16,613 bases of DNA from STC-74 sp043756665 (GTDB taxonomy: Bacteria > Patescibacteriota > Gracilibacteria > BD1-5 > UBA2023), in NCBI GenBank assembly GCA_043756665.1, contig JAYUQR010000012.1:1-16613 (forward strand), in the 5' to 3' direction. The notes under the pieces were generated by a model that saw only the letters and a list, made by a program, of their open reading frames with translations, made no database searches and was not told where the DNA came from. Position numbers and translations under genes: made by a program. This document shows positions 1-8,614 of the stretch, piece after piece; position 1 is the stretch's first letter; every line of letters starts with the position of its first letter.

Positions 1-85
1 CCAGATCCAACAACTCTTTAAGATCCCGAAGAGCTCCTCATGAAAATGAGGAAATAAGCTCTTATCTAAAGGGAAGTTAGCCTAA
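1..85 (+). CDS. C-terminal tail of an unidentified protein (partial)
   Basis: From position 2 a frame stays open to TAA at 83-85 if the TGAs at 41-43 and 47-49 are read as glycine. It gives a basic, Gly/Ser/Lys-rich tail (KIPKSSSGKGGNKLL and a few more residues). This is typical of a disordered C-terminus, but too short to assign. The +3 frame is also open to a TAG near position 80, so the choice of frame rests only on composition and the presence of TGA. No function can be given. Confidence 0.35.
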
Positions 86-125
86 ATTGATTCACATTAG
101 TATATATTTTTTCCTTTTCTTTCCG

Positions 126-569
126 ATGTCCAAATTTTGTCTCTTTTCTTCTGTAGAAGCCCAAGTGATATCTCGGGGAGCTCCATTAGCGGGAGTGAGA
201 GTCATACAGAATTATAGTTCAGCATGGTTTGATCGTGAGAATACAATTACTCGAGCCGTGTTGACTGATGCAGATGGAAAATTTGTATTTGCTCCGATAT
301 TTGCAAAGAATGGATGGAGTTCATTTCTCGCGCTTTGGCTTCCCCATGAGCCAGATATTCGACAAAATATCACAATAGAATACAATAATAAACTCTACGA
401 AGCCTATACAGCATCCAAATATTCATATGATCTCGATGCTGAACTCCTCGGTGTTCCGATGCGATTCATAATCGATCTGGATAGTCCACCTTCGAATAAA
501 TGAAACTATTATGGAATTGCTGAGCAATATAACTATCCACGGGAGAGTACAATCGCCCAAACCCCCTAA
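126..569 (+). CDS. DUF6795-like small protein (carboxypeptidase-regulatory-like beta-sandwich)
   Basis: A protein of 147 residues starting at ATG 126 (MSKFCLFSSVEAQV). A TTG at 87 is in frame but would only add a hydrophobic stretch. The pattern of strands with GAPLAGVRV, then TDADGKFVF, is that of a regulatory-like beta-sandwich. The overall layout (start FCLFSSVEA, later EPDIRQNITIEYN and YEAYTASKYSYD) resembles what I remember of DUF6795 proteins; this is by recall, not a search. The codon at 501-503 is TGA; read as glycine, the protein continues 22 residues beyond it to TAA at 567-569. Function unknown. The next gene begins 11 nt later on the same strand. There is no Shine-Dalgarno sequence upstream. 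Confidence 0.72.
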
Positions 570-580
570 TACTTCTAAAT

Positions 581-1456
581 ATGACTCGTCTTGCCATTAC
601 TTCCGGGTACTTCAATCCCATCCATCCTGGACATATCGAATGTTTTGAGCTTTCACGAACGGAGGCTTGAGCAGATGAAGTCTGGGTTATCGTAAATAAT
701 GATCATCAGGCAGAACTCAAACGTGGAATGAAGAGCTTTCAGAATGAAAAATTCCGTATGCAGATCGTCGAAAAGGTACAGTGAGTTGATCGAGTCTTTC
801 TCTCGATCGATCAGGATGGGAGTGTGTGCAAGAGTCTCGTATTTCTGATTCAAGAGGCAAAATCAAGTGGAAAATACTCAGAAATTATCTTCACGAAGTG
901 AGGCGATCGATTTGCGACCGAAGTACCAGAAGGCCAGATTCTCAGGGATGCTGGGGTACGGATCGTCGATGGACTCGGTGCAAAAACACATAATTCCTCA
1001 GATTTTATCAAAAATGTAAAAGATACGGCAGATGAGAAAGAACTTGATCAGAAAGTTGCTAATCTCCCGAAAAATATAACCGAAGGTCGATATCTCGAAG
1101 TTGGAAACAGACCTTGGGGGATTTATTATGTTCTCGAGGATCTCCCGCTCTATAAAGTGAAAAAACTCATCGTGAATCCAGGAAAACGACTTTCACTCCA
1201 ATCTCATGAGAAACGAAGTGAGCACTGGACCGTGGTTTCTGGGATTGCGACTGTCGATATTCGACACCCAGACTTCTGAGAAATCGAACAGATCCGTATG
1301 CTCAGACAGAACGAGGGATGTTATATCCAACAATGACACCTTCATCGTCTCGCGAATACTGGTATTGAGCCACTTGTCATCGTCGAAGTTCAATGTGGTG
1401 ATTATACTGGCGAAGACGATATTGTCAGGTTTGATGATGACTTCGGAAGGAAGTAG
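581..1456 (+). CDS. Cytidylyltransferase-like / type II mannose-6-phosphate isomerase (cupin) fusion
   Basis: 291 residues, stop TAG. The N-terminal domain (about 1-150) is a HxGH nucleotidyltransferase: GYFNPIHPGHIE with HPGH at 15-18, then VWVIVNND and FTKGGDRF. Such domains transfer CMP or AMP to phosphorylated sugars or polyols. The C-terminal domain (about 175-291) is a type II phosphomannose isomerase cupin: PWGIYYVLED, SLQSHEKRSEHWTVVSG (putative metal ligands His209 and Glu214), IQQGHLHRL, then EVQCGDYTGEDDIVRFDDDFGR-like residues. Five in-frame TGAs (668, 782, 899, 1277, 1334) are read as Gly. At 899 and 1334 they occupy glycines conserved in the two families (GGDR; I-x-x-G-x-x-H). 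The usual partner of this cupin is a GT-A mannose-1-phosphate guanylyltransferase, so the partner here is unusual. Likely role: sugar activation for a surface glycan. The substrate is not known. Confidence 0.85.
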
Positions 1457-1489
1457 CAACTCACTATATTTATTTCATTTTTTTTCTCT

Positions 1490-2326
1490 ATGTCTTTATT
1501 CGAATCGGTGGGCAATACGCTCTCATCTGCAGGGAAGATCATCAAGTATCTCTTTATTCTCTTTGTCCTCTATCTCCTGTGGGGAGGATTCTATTTCGTG
1601 ATAGCTCCATCTGAACGAGGCCTGGTTATGCGACTCGGGACGCTGAATGAGACCGTTTATGGTGAAGGATTTCACTGGAAGCTCCCATTCATCGATACGG
1701 TGAAATATGCGGATCTCCATATCGATAAGGCTGATGGGGATGCTCGATCTGCATCGAAGGATCTCCAGAATGTAGAGACGAAAATATCAGTAAATTACCA
1801 GATCAATGAGATTAGTATCTTGAACCTCTTCCGTACGGTCGGGGTCGAACATAGTCGGCTCGAGGAGACTCTTCTCGGTCCTGCTATCCAGGAATCTGTG
1901 AAATCCGCAACCGCAAAGTATACCGCAGAAGAGCTCATCACCAAGCGTGAGCTCGTCCGTACCGACATAGAAACAGCACTCAAGGAAAAGATCGAAAAGT
2001 ATGGTGTCAACATCGTTCAGGTGAATATCATCAATTTCGAGTTCTCGAATTCCTTCGATGCATCGATCGAGGCGAAGGTAAAGGCTGAACAAGATGCCCT
2101 TGCTCAGAAAAATAAACTCGAACAGATCAAGTATGAGGCACAACAACAAATCGAACGAGCAAAGGCTGAGGCTGAGACGATCCGTATCCAGGCAGAAGCG
2201 ATCCAGAAGCAGGGTGGGGCGGAGTATATCCAACTCAAATGGATCGATAAGTGGAATGGACAGCTCCCATCGACCTCTCTCGGGACGAGCATGGTTCCAA
2301 ATATTTTCCTCAATTCGCCGAAGTAA
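1490..2326 (+). CDS. SPFH/band 7 (prohibitin/HflC-like) membrane protein
   Basis: 278 residues, no in-frame TGA, stop TAA. Residues about 18-38 (IIKYLFILFVLYLLWGGFYF) form one N-terminal membrane anchor. The SPFH domain follows at about 38-195: APSERGLVMRLG, GFHWKLPFIDTV and the AKYTAEELITKRE region are typical of prohibitin and HflC/HflK proteins. A charged coiled coil rich in Ala, Glu and Gln follows at about 190-245. These proteins oligomerise into membrane rings that organise microdomains and often regulate the FtsH protease. It lies 33 nt after the cytidylyltransferase/PMI gene and 9 nt before the glycosyltransferase gene, so it is probably co-transcribed. The start is preceded by a pyrimidine/T-rich stretch with no Shine-Dalgarno sequence. 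Confidence 0.88.
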   Translation: MSLFESVGNTLSSAGKIIKYLFILFVLYLLWGGFYFVIAPSERGLVMRLGTLNETVYGEGFHWKLPFIDTVKYADLHIDKADGDARSASKDLQNVETKISVNYQINEISILNLFRTVGVEHSRLEETLLGPAIQESVKSATAKYTAEELITKRELVRTDIETALKEKIEKYGVNIVQVNIINFEFSNSFDASIEAKVKAEQDALAQKNKLEQIKYEAQQQIERAKAEAETIRIQAEAIQKQGGAEYIQLKWIDKWNGQLPSTSLGTSMVPNIFLNSPK

Positions 2327-2335
2327 CTGTATACT

Positions 2336-3142
2336 ATGCGCTTCCTCTCACTCGACATCTATCAGGGAAAATATCAGGATTTTCTCGAACTCATACAGAA
2401 TCCCACGAAGAGAACACTTGTCTTCACTCCGAATCCTGAGATATTATTGCGTGCATCGAGAGATCCAGAGTTTCACGAGATACTGAAGCAAGCAGATTAT
2501 CTCACTCCCGATGCCAATGGACTCTATGTCGGTGCACAGATGTGTGAAGGGAAGGCATTTTTACTCGCTTGATTCAAGGTATTTTTCTCGAAAAAGACAC
2601 TCAGAGAAAAATATGGTGAACTCATCTCAGGGAGCAATCTCACGAAGGATCTCGTCGAACACGCTCAGAGAATGGGTAAGAAAATCCTCATGATCGATAA
2701 TTATCGTATCGGAGAACCAGAGAATCCATTCGAGATACGGAAGAAGGAAATCCAGGCAATGCTTCTTGAGCTCTTTGCCTCTCGATTTCCAGAACTTCAA
2801 GTGCAGATCCTTTTTGATGGAGAGAAATCTCCTGAAGCAATCGCTCAGATAATCCAAAAAGAACAGATTTCCTACATTTTTTCCTGCATCGGGATGAAGA
2901 CACAGGAACAACGACTCATGGAAATATTTGCACATATTCCAGAAGATTTCCCTGTCGTCTGACTCGGGGTTGGGTCATCATTCGATTATCTCCTCGGACT
3001 CCAGAAGCGAGCTCCTATGATCTTCCAGAAGCTCGGACTCGAGTGGCTCTATCGTCTCGTCCTCGATCCTCGAAAACGCTGGAGGCGTATATGGGATGCT
3101 GTCGTCGAGTTTCCGAGGATGATCCAACAACTTAAGGATTAA
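2336..3142 (+). CDS. WecG/TagA/CpsF family glycosyltransferase (GT26)
   Basis: 268 residues with TGA codons at 2570 and 2960 read as Gly, stop TAA. Family landmarks in order: TPNPEILLRASRDPEF (residues 31-46), LTPDANGL (56-63, with the conserved Asp59 of the PDG motif), FSCIGMKTQEQRLME (the usual GxPKQE region, here with Met-Lys-Thr-Gln-Glu), then GLGVGSSFDYLLG around the second recoded Gly, RAP, and LGLEWLYRLVLDPRKRWRR near the end. Members transfer N-acetylmannosamine or a related sugar to a lipid-linked acceptor at the cytoplasmic face of the membrane, in teichoic acid, enterobacterial common antigen or capsule synthesis. The acceptor here is unknown. The start is 9 nt after the SPFH stop, consistent with an operon. 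Confidence 0.9.
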
Positions 3143-3174
3143 ATTCTGGTATGAATTCATAATAATTATGACCC

Positions 3175-4296
3175 ATGAACCATCACGAAAGTTATCAGTC
3201 ACGATTTGCGAATACACACAGGAATTCCTTGCTTCCTCTTTCGACACAGGCAAGAGGTGAAATCGTCTGGAAACAGATATATGATGGTGGGATGTATGGA
3301 GGAGATGTCATTATTTTTTCATGGGGTGAACTTGTTCTCGTGGTCACTCTCACCCAGATTCATGCACTCGATCAGGATGGCCGAGAGCTTTGGTCAATAT
3401 CAAAACAGTATTCCTCCCCGGTAGTTATCGCAGAGGGGCTACTCTGGTATCAACATCCGACGGGACTTCTCAGTTCTCTTGATAGAGAAGGGAAAATCAC
3501 ACATGATACATATAGTTTCCCAGGAGTATATGAGGAGGCAGATCATACTGAGCTCTTGTTTCCTAGAAAATGAGACTTCATTGCCTCTGTATACAATCTC
3601 AATCAGAGAGATCACGATGAAATGACGGGGATAAATCTCTCAGGTGATCCTGAGATAACAATCCTCAAAAATGAGTATGGATCCAGAGTTTCAGCATTTG
3701 TAAAAGCATATATTCGGGTATCTGCAGTCCCTCCACTTTTCTCTCCAGAGTCCTCGATCGTCTCGCTTCTTTCTGTTGCTGGAATCACGAGGATAGATGT
3801 TTCTGGAAAAAAAGAAGACAAAACTTTTCCAGTTCCGTGTCATGAACTTGTTGAATGGAGTATTTTAGAAAATGGTCATTATTGTTTCATAGGATATGAC
3901 GATAATACAAAGATCGTGTCAGCAGTTACTCGCGATGGCGAGATCTTATGGCGATATGATGGTATAGCCATGGGAGATACGTGGATCCCCCACCCACCAG
4001 TTACCTGACCGAAGAGTCAGGTATATGTACTCACAGATCATAGAGTACTCGCTATAGATAGAGGTGAACTCCTCTGGGAGTATGTGTACCCAGAGCCACA
4101 TGAAACAGGGTATGCATGTTCACTTTCTGACGGATCTCTACTCATTGCACATGGTACTACATTCTCTCATCTAAACGAGCAAGGAAATATACTCTTTATT
4201 ATGATTCTCGACTCAAATATAATTGGTCAGCCGACAGTAAGTGAAAACGGCTCGATTTTTGTCGCAACACATACAGAGATAGTTTGTGTTAAATAA
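3175..4296 (+). CDS. PQQ-like (quinoprotein-type) beta-propeller protein
   Basis: 373 residues with in-frame TGA at 3571 and 4006, stop TAA. It is built of repeats whose strands pair a 'dG x x x W' blade end with an 'Ala-Leu-Asp' start: IHALDQDGRELWSI (about residue 62), VSAVTRDGEILWRYDG (about 243), VLAIDRGELLWEY (about 287), SHLNEQGNILF (about 335). This is the PQQ-like/BamB-type propeller pattern. No signal peptide or lipobox is visible from the ATG at 3175, so it may be cytoplasmic, or the true start may lie elsewhere. The propeller probably mediates protein binding; no PQQ-binding or enzymatic residues can be asserted. It begins 32 nt after the glycosyltransferase gene. No terminator is visible in the 135 nt after it. 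Confidence 0.72.
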
Positions 4297-4431
4297 GTTT
4301 GAGTCTTTCTGAGTTGATAGTATTTTTATCTCCTATTGCACTATTTCTATGAAAATAAGAAGTCTCTATAGAAAAGAACTCCGAATTTGAAATATGGAAA
4401 CAATAGAAAGTATCAATTATTTTTCATTCGA
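4297..4431. other. Convergent intergenic region, no feature seen
   Basis: AT-rich 135-bp gap between the propeller gene (+) and the convergent small gene (-). I see no convincing hairpin with a T-tract, no repeat and no open frame with gene-like content. Confidence 0.4.
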
Positions 4432-4761
4432 TTATTTTTTCTGCACTGAGAGGAGAGCAGAGACTCCATCAAATTCTACCTGTACTACTCGTATCACATA
4501 ATTATCGAAGATGATATCCGCGTCAGGATCACCTTCACTATTGGCGAAGATATTTCTATGAAGTGTCTTTTTCTTTCTTGGTGTCGAGAGCTCGAGATTG
4601 ATCCAGCTCGGATCATCCCCGCTATCGACCATCTCATGTCATCAACCCGCATGAGTAATACAGAGATCATTGATCATATTGGAGCCTCTCGCGATCAACT
4701 GAACTTTTTTTCATCGAGGCTCACTAACACTTGAGTTCGCTATAGATTCTTTGGAATGCAT
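4432..4761 (-). CDS. Hypothetical protein, 109 aa
   Basis: Minus-strand gene from ATG (4761-4759) to TAA (4434-4432). The standard code would cut it to 66 residues. Reading TGA at 4711-4713, 4642-4644 and 4639-4641 as Gly extends it upstream and produces a GGGHEM turn. The sequence looks like a compact beta-rich domain: KKVQLIARGSNMINDLCI, THAGGGHEMVDSGDDPSW, then GDPDADIIFDNYVIRVVQVE. I do not recognise the family. It follows obg on the same strand after 161 nt with no strong terminator between, so it may be read from the obg promoter. The start is uncertain: Met at 4677-4675 is an alternative. Confidence 0.55.
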
Positions 4762-4922
4762 AGAAATGAGAACGTATTAAGGATTTTGAATATCGGGAGA
4801 ATGAATCCCTTCAGATACTTTTCTAATTGGGAAAGTGATCAGTTCTTGAAATTCAGAGAAATTTTTTTTTGGGAGGAAACAATATGACCATGAGAAGTTC
4901 AAACAGGACTATACCTGCTGTA

Positions 4923-6299
4923 TTACTTCTCCTCCTTCATGAATATGAGTCCTTCAAGGGAGAATTTTTGCCCACTGATCCAGACATTTGGTATCTCGAA
5001 ATCTTCCTCACCTTCGAAGAATCCACTCTTGTCCCGACTCATCTCCTCTGCGATATAGAGCTTGATCTTTCGCATGACTCCGAGTTTCTCCATAACATCA
5101 TAGACTCGATTCACCCCATCGATATAACGGGTATCGGTCATACGGGCAATCTCCTCGATACGCTCACCCTTCACTTCGTAGTCACCATCTTCACGCTTGG
5201 TGATACGGCATCGTTTTGGATCAGATTGTCGATTCTTGAGGTCATAGACCTTCACTCCTTCAGGTATTGACTCGGGTATAATCATATCATCCTGAGACGC
5301 AGCGACGATGGCAGGGATTTCTGAGATGAGGAGATCCTTCAGTTCCTCCACACGGATATAGGCTCCAGCGGAGATAGTGAGGGCAACTTTTTTCTTCGTC
5401 GTTTTTTCGAATATTTTTCGCATCTCTTCGAGTTGCTCAGGATCACAGATATCTGCCTTCGAAAAGATGATGAGTTCCCTCTTTTCTACCATAGCAGGAC
5501 TCCAGTTCTCGAGTTCTTTTCGGATAGTGCGGTAGTTCTCGATCATGAGCTCTTCTCCAGCAGTGGCATCAAGGAGGTGGATGATGATACGGCACCGATC
5601 GATATGTTTGAGGAATTGGAATCCGAGCCCCTTTCATTCACTCGCACCCTCGATGAGCCCTGGAACATCTTCGATGACGAGCGATCGATCCTTCCATTCC
5701 ATGACACCGAGGTTCGGGATGAGAGTCGTGAATGCATAATCAGCGATCTTTGGTTTCACATTGGTGAGGGACTGTATGACGGTCGATTTCCCTGCATTTG
5801 GGAGCCCTACGAGTCCGACATCGGCGACGAGCTTCAGTTCCATCTTTACCGATCGTTCTTCTCCCGTGTCACCGAGCTCGGCGAAGTTCGGTGCTTGACG
5901 GGTCGAGGAAGGGAAGTGCGCATTCCCGAATCCTCCTCGTCCACCCTCACAGATCGTATACTCCTGTCCAGCAACTGTGAGATCACAGAGGATCGTACCG
6001 TTCTCTGTATCGGTTACGATGGTTCCGACGGGTACCTCGAGGATCGTATCTTCAGCACTGGCTCCATGCATTTCCTGAGTTCATCCCTTTTCCCCATCAT
6101 CTCCACGGATGAGTTTCATATGTCGGAACTTTCCGAGTGTCGTCTCATGGGTAGTAGCGATGAGCCGGATATCTGCTCCATCACCACCATCACCACCATA
6201 GGGTCATCCTTTCGGTACATATTTTTCTCGTCTCCAGGAGATGATCCCATCTCATCCTTTTCCAGCCCTGAGTGTGAGGTTCACTTCATCGATAAACAT
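4923..6299 (-). CDS. obg: GTPase Obg/CgtA
   Basis: 458 residues, ATG at 6299-6297, TAA at 4925-4923. N-terminal Obg glycine-rich domain (1-about 157): MFIDEVNLTLRAGKGGDG, SWRREKYVPKGG, YGGDGGDGADI, GGRGGFGN. GTPase domain: P-loop GLPNAGKS at 165-172, TTLIPNLG (switch I), DVPGLIEGAS (switch II), SKAD at 280-283 (the NKxD box with Ser for Asn), SAGA (G5). A C-terminal OCT domain follows (VKVYDLKNRQSDP... GVNRVYDVMEKLGVMRKI), then a short acidic tail. TGAs at 6252-6254, 6204-6206, 6081-6083 and 5634-5636 are read as Gly; the first gives the canonical GKGGDG. Obg binds the 50S subunit and acts in ribosome assembly and stress control, fitting the neighbouring bL33 gene, which is divergent from it. 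Confidence 0.96.
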
Positions 6300-6369
6300 G
6301 TTTCTTAGAGTTTAGTTTTTAGAGCTTAGTTACTGAGAATTTAGCGAAACCAAATCCCAATGTGCATCG

Positions 6370-6397
6370 ACTATACGGAAAACCCATCAAAAAGCAA
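6370..6397 (-). promoter_or_regulatory. Candidate promoter for obg
   Basis: On the minus strand, -35 TTGCTT (6397-6392), a 16-bp spacer, and -10 TATAGT (6375-6370), about 70 bp before the obg ATG. The same -35 hexamer and spacer length occur at the rpsF promoter. Found by eye only. Confidence 0.45.
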
Positions 6398-6413
6398 AAA
6401 ATCAAAAACAAAA

Positions 6414-6441
6414 CTTGCAAATTAGAAAAATTCTATATGAT
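6414..6441 (+). promoter_or_regulatory. Candidate promoter for rpmG
   Basis: -35 CTTGCA/TTGCAA (6414-6420) and -10 TATGAT (6436-6441), spacer 15-16 bp, about 67 bp before the bL33 ATG and divergent from the obg promoter. The leader after it contains short direct repeats of TCTAAAAA. Confidence 0.4.
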
Positions 6442-6508
6442 ACGAGCATTCTTCGTCTTTAGGTCAGTCTAAAAATCTAAAAATCTAATACTCTAAATAC
6501 TCGTCACT

Positions 6509-6679
6509 ATGGCAAAAGGTAAATCCACATTCCAGATCGGAAAATCTCAGAGCGGACTCTCATGGTATATCTACCCGATCAATAAAAAAAATCTCCCACA
6601 GGGTGAGAAACTGAAGCTCAAAAAGTACGATAAAAAACTCCGCAAGCACGTCGAGTTTACTTTTAAGGATGTAAAGTAA
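6509..6679 (+). CDS. rpmG: 50S ribosomal protein bL33
   Basis: 56 residues, a normal length for bL33. The C-terminal half carries the family signature: GEKLKLKKYDKKLRKHVEFTFKDVK matches the usual LELKKY-x-P-x-LRKH-x-x-x-KE-x-K. The N-terminal half is diverged (WYIYPINKKNLP where YYTTKNKRN is usual). There is no cysteine, so this is a zinc-free form. No TGA codons; stop TAA. It lies divergent from obg, and its 3' end overlaps an inverted repeat followed by a strong terminator. Confidence 0.85.
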   Translation: MAKGKSTFQIGKSQSGLSWYIYPINKKNLPQGEKLKLKKYDKKLRKHVEFTFKDVK

Positions 6680-6738
6680 TTATTTTGTCCACGTGGAATG
6701 AGTGGTTACAAAATAATTATCCAGAGCGGATCGATCCG
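6678..6738. repeat. Inverted repeat and palindrome after rpmG
   Basis: AATTATTTTG (6678-6687) pairs perfectly with CAAAATAATT (6709-6718), overlapping the rpmG stop. A perfect 12-bp palindrome, CGGATCGATCCG, follows at 6727-6738. Neither has a T-tract of its own; they may stabilise the mRNA 3' end. Confidence 0.5.
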
Positions 6739-6780
6739 TTCTCCGTAGCACTGCGAAGGACGAAAGGATCCCTAAATTTA

Positions 6781-6804
6781 AAAAAACTCCCTCGGGAGTT
6801 TTTT
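6781..6804. terminator. Bidirectional intrinsic terminator (rpmG / convergent gene)
   Basis: A stem of AAAAAACTCC and GGAGTTTTTT around a CTCG loop, with T-runs on both strands. It sits between rpmG (+) and the convergent gene ending at 6818 (-), so it can end both transcripts. Confidence 0.85.
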
Positions 6805-6817
6805 ATGAGTGAGCGTA

Positions 6818-7096
6818 TTATGCCTTCTGAGTGAGTTCAAAATCAGGGATCGAGGCAAAAAATGTTTCGACTTCACTTTTTTTCTTTGATTGGAGTTCAC
6901 GGTAGTATTCCTCCAGGGTGATGAGGCGTGCATCGAGAAATGCGCGTTCAGAATGCGAGAGGATAACTCGGGTAATTTCCTCATATTTCATATTGTACTG
7001 GAGGAGTTTTCGTATGAGTTTCTTGCTCACCTCGAGATCATTCATCGTTCCGAAGAGTTCACCGAGCTTCTGAGATCCTTTTTTCTGAACAGTCAT
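6818..7096 (-). CDS. Hypothetical protein, 92 aa, helical
   Basis: ATG at 7096, stop TAA at 6818, no TGA codons. The sequence (KLGELFGTMNDLEVSKKLIRKLLQ, then EEITRVILSHSERAFLDARLITLEEYYREL) is predicted by eye to be mostly alpha-helical and charged. The N-terminal third faintly recalls TrpR-like YerC/YecD regulators (ELF...L-x-x-L...FL-x-x-LL), but the helix-turn-helix part is not convincing, so no function is assigned. It is a single gene convergent with rpmG, sharing its terminator, and divergent from the rpsF operon. Confidence 0.6.
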   Translation of the reverse strand: MTVQKKGSQKLGELFGTMNDLEVSKKLIRKLLQYNMKYEEITRVILSHSERAFLDARLITLEEYYRELQSKKKSEVETFFASIPDFELTQKA

Positions 7097-7218
7097 GATG
7101 AGGAGAGATTATGATATAGCTGAACTCCAGTGAATAAGATAAAAATATAATACCGCAATTTTTCCTTTCCCGCAAAAAATAGAACTTGCGTATTCTTTTT
7201 TTCATAGCAAAAAAAGTT

Positions 7219-7246
7219 TTGCTTTTTCCCTCCTTCTTTTTATAAT
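7219..7246 (+). promoter_or_regulatory. Promoter of the rpsF-ssb-rpsR operon
   Basis: -35 TTGCTT (7219-7224), 16-bp spacer, perfect -10 TATAAT (7241-7246), 76 bp before the rpsF ATG. This leaves a leader of about 70 nt containing a hairpin. Confidence 0.65.
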
Positions 7247-7282
7247 CCATTCGCATTTTTTAGAAATGCATTTTATATCCTT

Positions 7283-7301
7283 CTTATAACTTGATTATAA
7301 G
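7283..7301 (+). promoter_or_regulatory. Leader hairpin upstream of rpsF
   Basis: A perfect 7-bp inverted repeat, CTTATAA-cttga-TTATAAG, lies in the rpsF leader 20 nt before the start codon. S6:S18 autoregulation by a leader structure is known in several bacteria. This hairpin is AU-rich and does not obviously show the known motif, so a regulatory role is only suggested by position. Confidence 0.3.
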
Positions 7302-7321
7302 ATTTTAACCCATAGGATTCT

Positions 7322-7612
7322 ATGAGAAAATACGAACTCATGATGATACTCAATCCTGAACTGAGTCAGGCTGATCGCGATGAACTCATCACGACAATCG
7401 AGACAGAGCTCCGGGATGCAGGATCAACCATGCTCACGAATGCTCACCCCGGTGAACAGAAGCTTGCCTACCGTATCCGTGCATCGATGATGTGATACTA
7501 CCTTCTCTATACTCTCGAAAATGAGGGAAAGTGAGGTTTTTTCGATGTTTCGAATTCATTTAATATCAAAAAAGATATCTGGAGATATATGTTTACGAAG
7601 ATAGAAGATTAG
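7322..7612 (+). CDS. rpsF: 30S ribosomal protein bS6
   Basis: 96 residues, stop TAG. The typical start MRKYELMMILNPELSQADRD is followed by GEQKLAYRIRASMMGYYLLYTLE, where the TGA at 7493 supplies the conserved Gly before YY. A second TGA at 7532 gives GKGGFF. The C-terminal part (INLKKDIWRYM-like) fits bS6. It is the first gene of the rpsF-ssb-rpsR operon: bS6 and bS18 bind the platform of the 30S subunit as a pair. No Shine-Dalgarno sequence is seen; the start context is TTCTATG. Confidence 0.93.
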
Positions 7613-7636
7613 TTTATTTATTTATTCTTCCTACTC

Positions 7637-8050
7637 ATGAGAACGATCAATAAGGTTATACTTATCGGAAATGTCACAAAAGATCCTTTCGTAAAGGTAA
7701 CTACTGGAGATAAAAAAGTAGCAACATTTACAGTTGCAACGAATCGATACTATAAGGGTCCATCGGGTGAACCCCTCTCAGAAGCTGAATACACGAACTG
7801 TGTCGTATGGGGACCACTTGCTGATCGGACAGAACAATTCCTCGTGAAATGAAAACTCGTCTATATCGAAGGAAGACTCAAGACTCGCATCATCGATAAG
7901 GATGATGGAACCAAGCTCCATAAGACAGAGATTGTCGTCGGTCAACTCATATTCCTCTCGAAACGAGAAGATTTCGAGACCGCAGCAGTAGAGGCACCAG
8001 ATGCTGCTGACTTCGATGATTTCTCTGATCTCGAAGGAGGAAAATTCTAA
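7637..8050 (+). CDS. ssb: Single-stranded DNA-binding protein
   Basis: 137 residues with one TGA (7850-7852) read as Gly in FLVKGKLVYIEGRL, a glycine usual in SSB. OB-fold landmarks: TINKVILIGNVTKDP, VATFTVATNRYY, EYTNCVVWGPLADRTEQFL, then KLHKTEIVVGQLIFLS. The short C-terminal tail is acidic (DAADFDDFSDLEGGKF), but its last residues are GGKF instead of the common DDDIPF-type tip that recruits partner proteins. It starts 24 nt after rpsF. SSB coats single-stranded DNA in replication and repair. Confidence 0.94.
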
Positions 8051-8077
8051 ACAAAAAAAGATAGAAATAGATCCTGA

Positions 8078-8185
8078 ATTGTCATGCCGTAGGCATCCCT
8101 TTCAAAATCAAGTATGAGAAACCCATTATCAAAATCTCATACGTGAATGAAAAAGCGATTCCTCCGCTTCGCTCGGAATGACAAA
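8078..8185. repeat. Palindromic mobile-type repeat between ssb and rpsR
   Basis: A 108-bp element fills most of the 167-bp ssb-rpsR gap. Terminal inverted repeats TTGTCAT (8079-8085) and ATGACAA (8179-8185) enclose a perfect 8-bp inverted repeat, GTATGAGA (8112-8119) and TCTCATAC (8135-8142). The right end, CGCTTCGCTCGGAATGAC, is a sequence widely seen at the ends of small dispersed repeats in bacterial genomes (from memory). Looks like a non-coding MITE or REP-like insertion within the operon. Confidence 0.6.
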
Positions 8186-8217
8186 ATTATACGCGAAGTT
8201 TCTTAACTCACCACTTT

Positions 8218-8514
8218 ATGTCTACAAAAGTCAAAAAACAATGTCCAATCGATGCTGAAGGAATCACACAGATAGATTATAAGGATATCGTCCTCCTGAA
8301 AAAATACCTCACGAAGTTCAATCGTATCATCCCTCGCTACTATAGTGGAGTCTCACTCTCGAATCAGAAGCAACTCGCAGCGGCCATCAAACGTGCTCGC
8401 TATATGGCACTCCTTCCCTATGTTCTCGAAGTGAAACGTCCATCTGGAACTCCTGCCGTCATGGTAGAAGTCCCAGTTACTCCTGTTCTCGATGAATCCG
8501 TTGTCGCCGTCTAA
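8218..8514 (+). CDS. rpsR: 30S ribosomal protein bS18
   Basis: 98 residues, no TGA, stop TAA. The central signature is clear: IDYKDIVLLKKYLTKFNRIIPRY, then SGVSLSNQKQLAAAIKRARY, MALLPYV. The first 20 residues contain a single Cys (QCPIDAEG), and about 25 residues after LLPYV are extra (Pro/Val-rich tail VEVPVTPVLDESVVAV). It is the last gene of the operon with rpsF and ssb, separated from ssb by the palindromic element at 8078-8185 and followed at once by a terminator. Confidence 0.94.
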   Translation: MSTKVKKQCPIDAEGITQIDYKDIVLLKKYLTKFNRIIPRYYSGVSLSNQKQLAAAIKRARYMALLPYVLEVKRPSGTPAVMVEVPVTPVLDESVVAV

Positions 8515-8520
8515 ATCCGA

Positions 8521-8561
8521 AAAAAGAGTGAGTCTGGTCGGACTCATCTATCCTCTCTTTT
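8521..8561 (+). terminator. Intrinsic terminator after rpsR
   Basis: The outer stem AAAAGAG/CTCTTTT encloses TGAGTC (8529-8534), loop TGGTCG and GACTCA (8541-8546). It starts 7 nt after the rpsR stop; the T-run is part of the outer stem. Confidence 0.65.
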
Positions 8562-8614
8562 GGTTCGAGCTTTAATGATTTTCTCCACTTTTTGGTCAGA
8601 GTAGAGATTTTTTT

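Noticed and set aside
1787..2233. 148-codon minus-strand frame
   Set aside because: Shadow of the SPFH gene; composition reflects the complementary strand.
581..4296. Several genes broken by nonsense mutations
   Set aside because: All interruptions are TGA, fall at glycine positions, and leave frame and homology intact on both sides; code 25 explains them without pseudogenes.
5433..6308. 291-codon plus-strand frame
   Set aside because: It is the antisense shadow of obg, whose domains are unmistakable.
6818..7096. TrpR-family repressor
   Set aside because: Only the first helix is similar; the DNA-binding helix pattern is not visible, so it is left as hypothetical.
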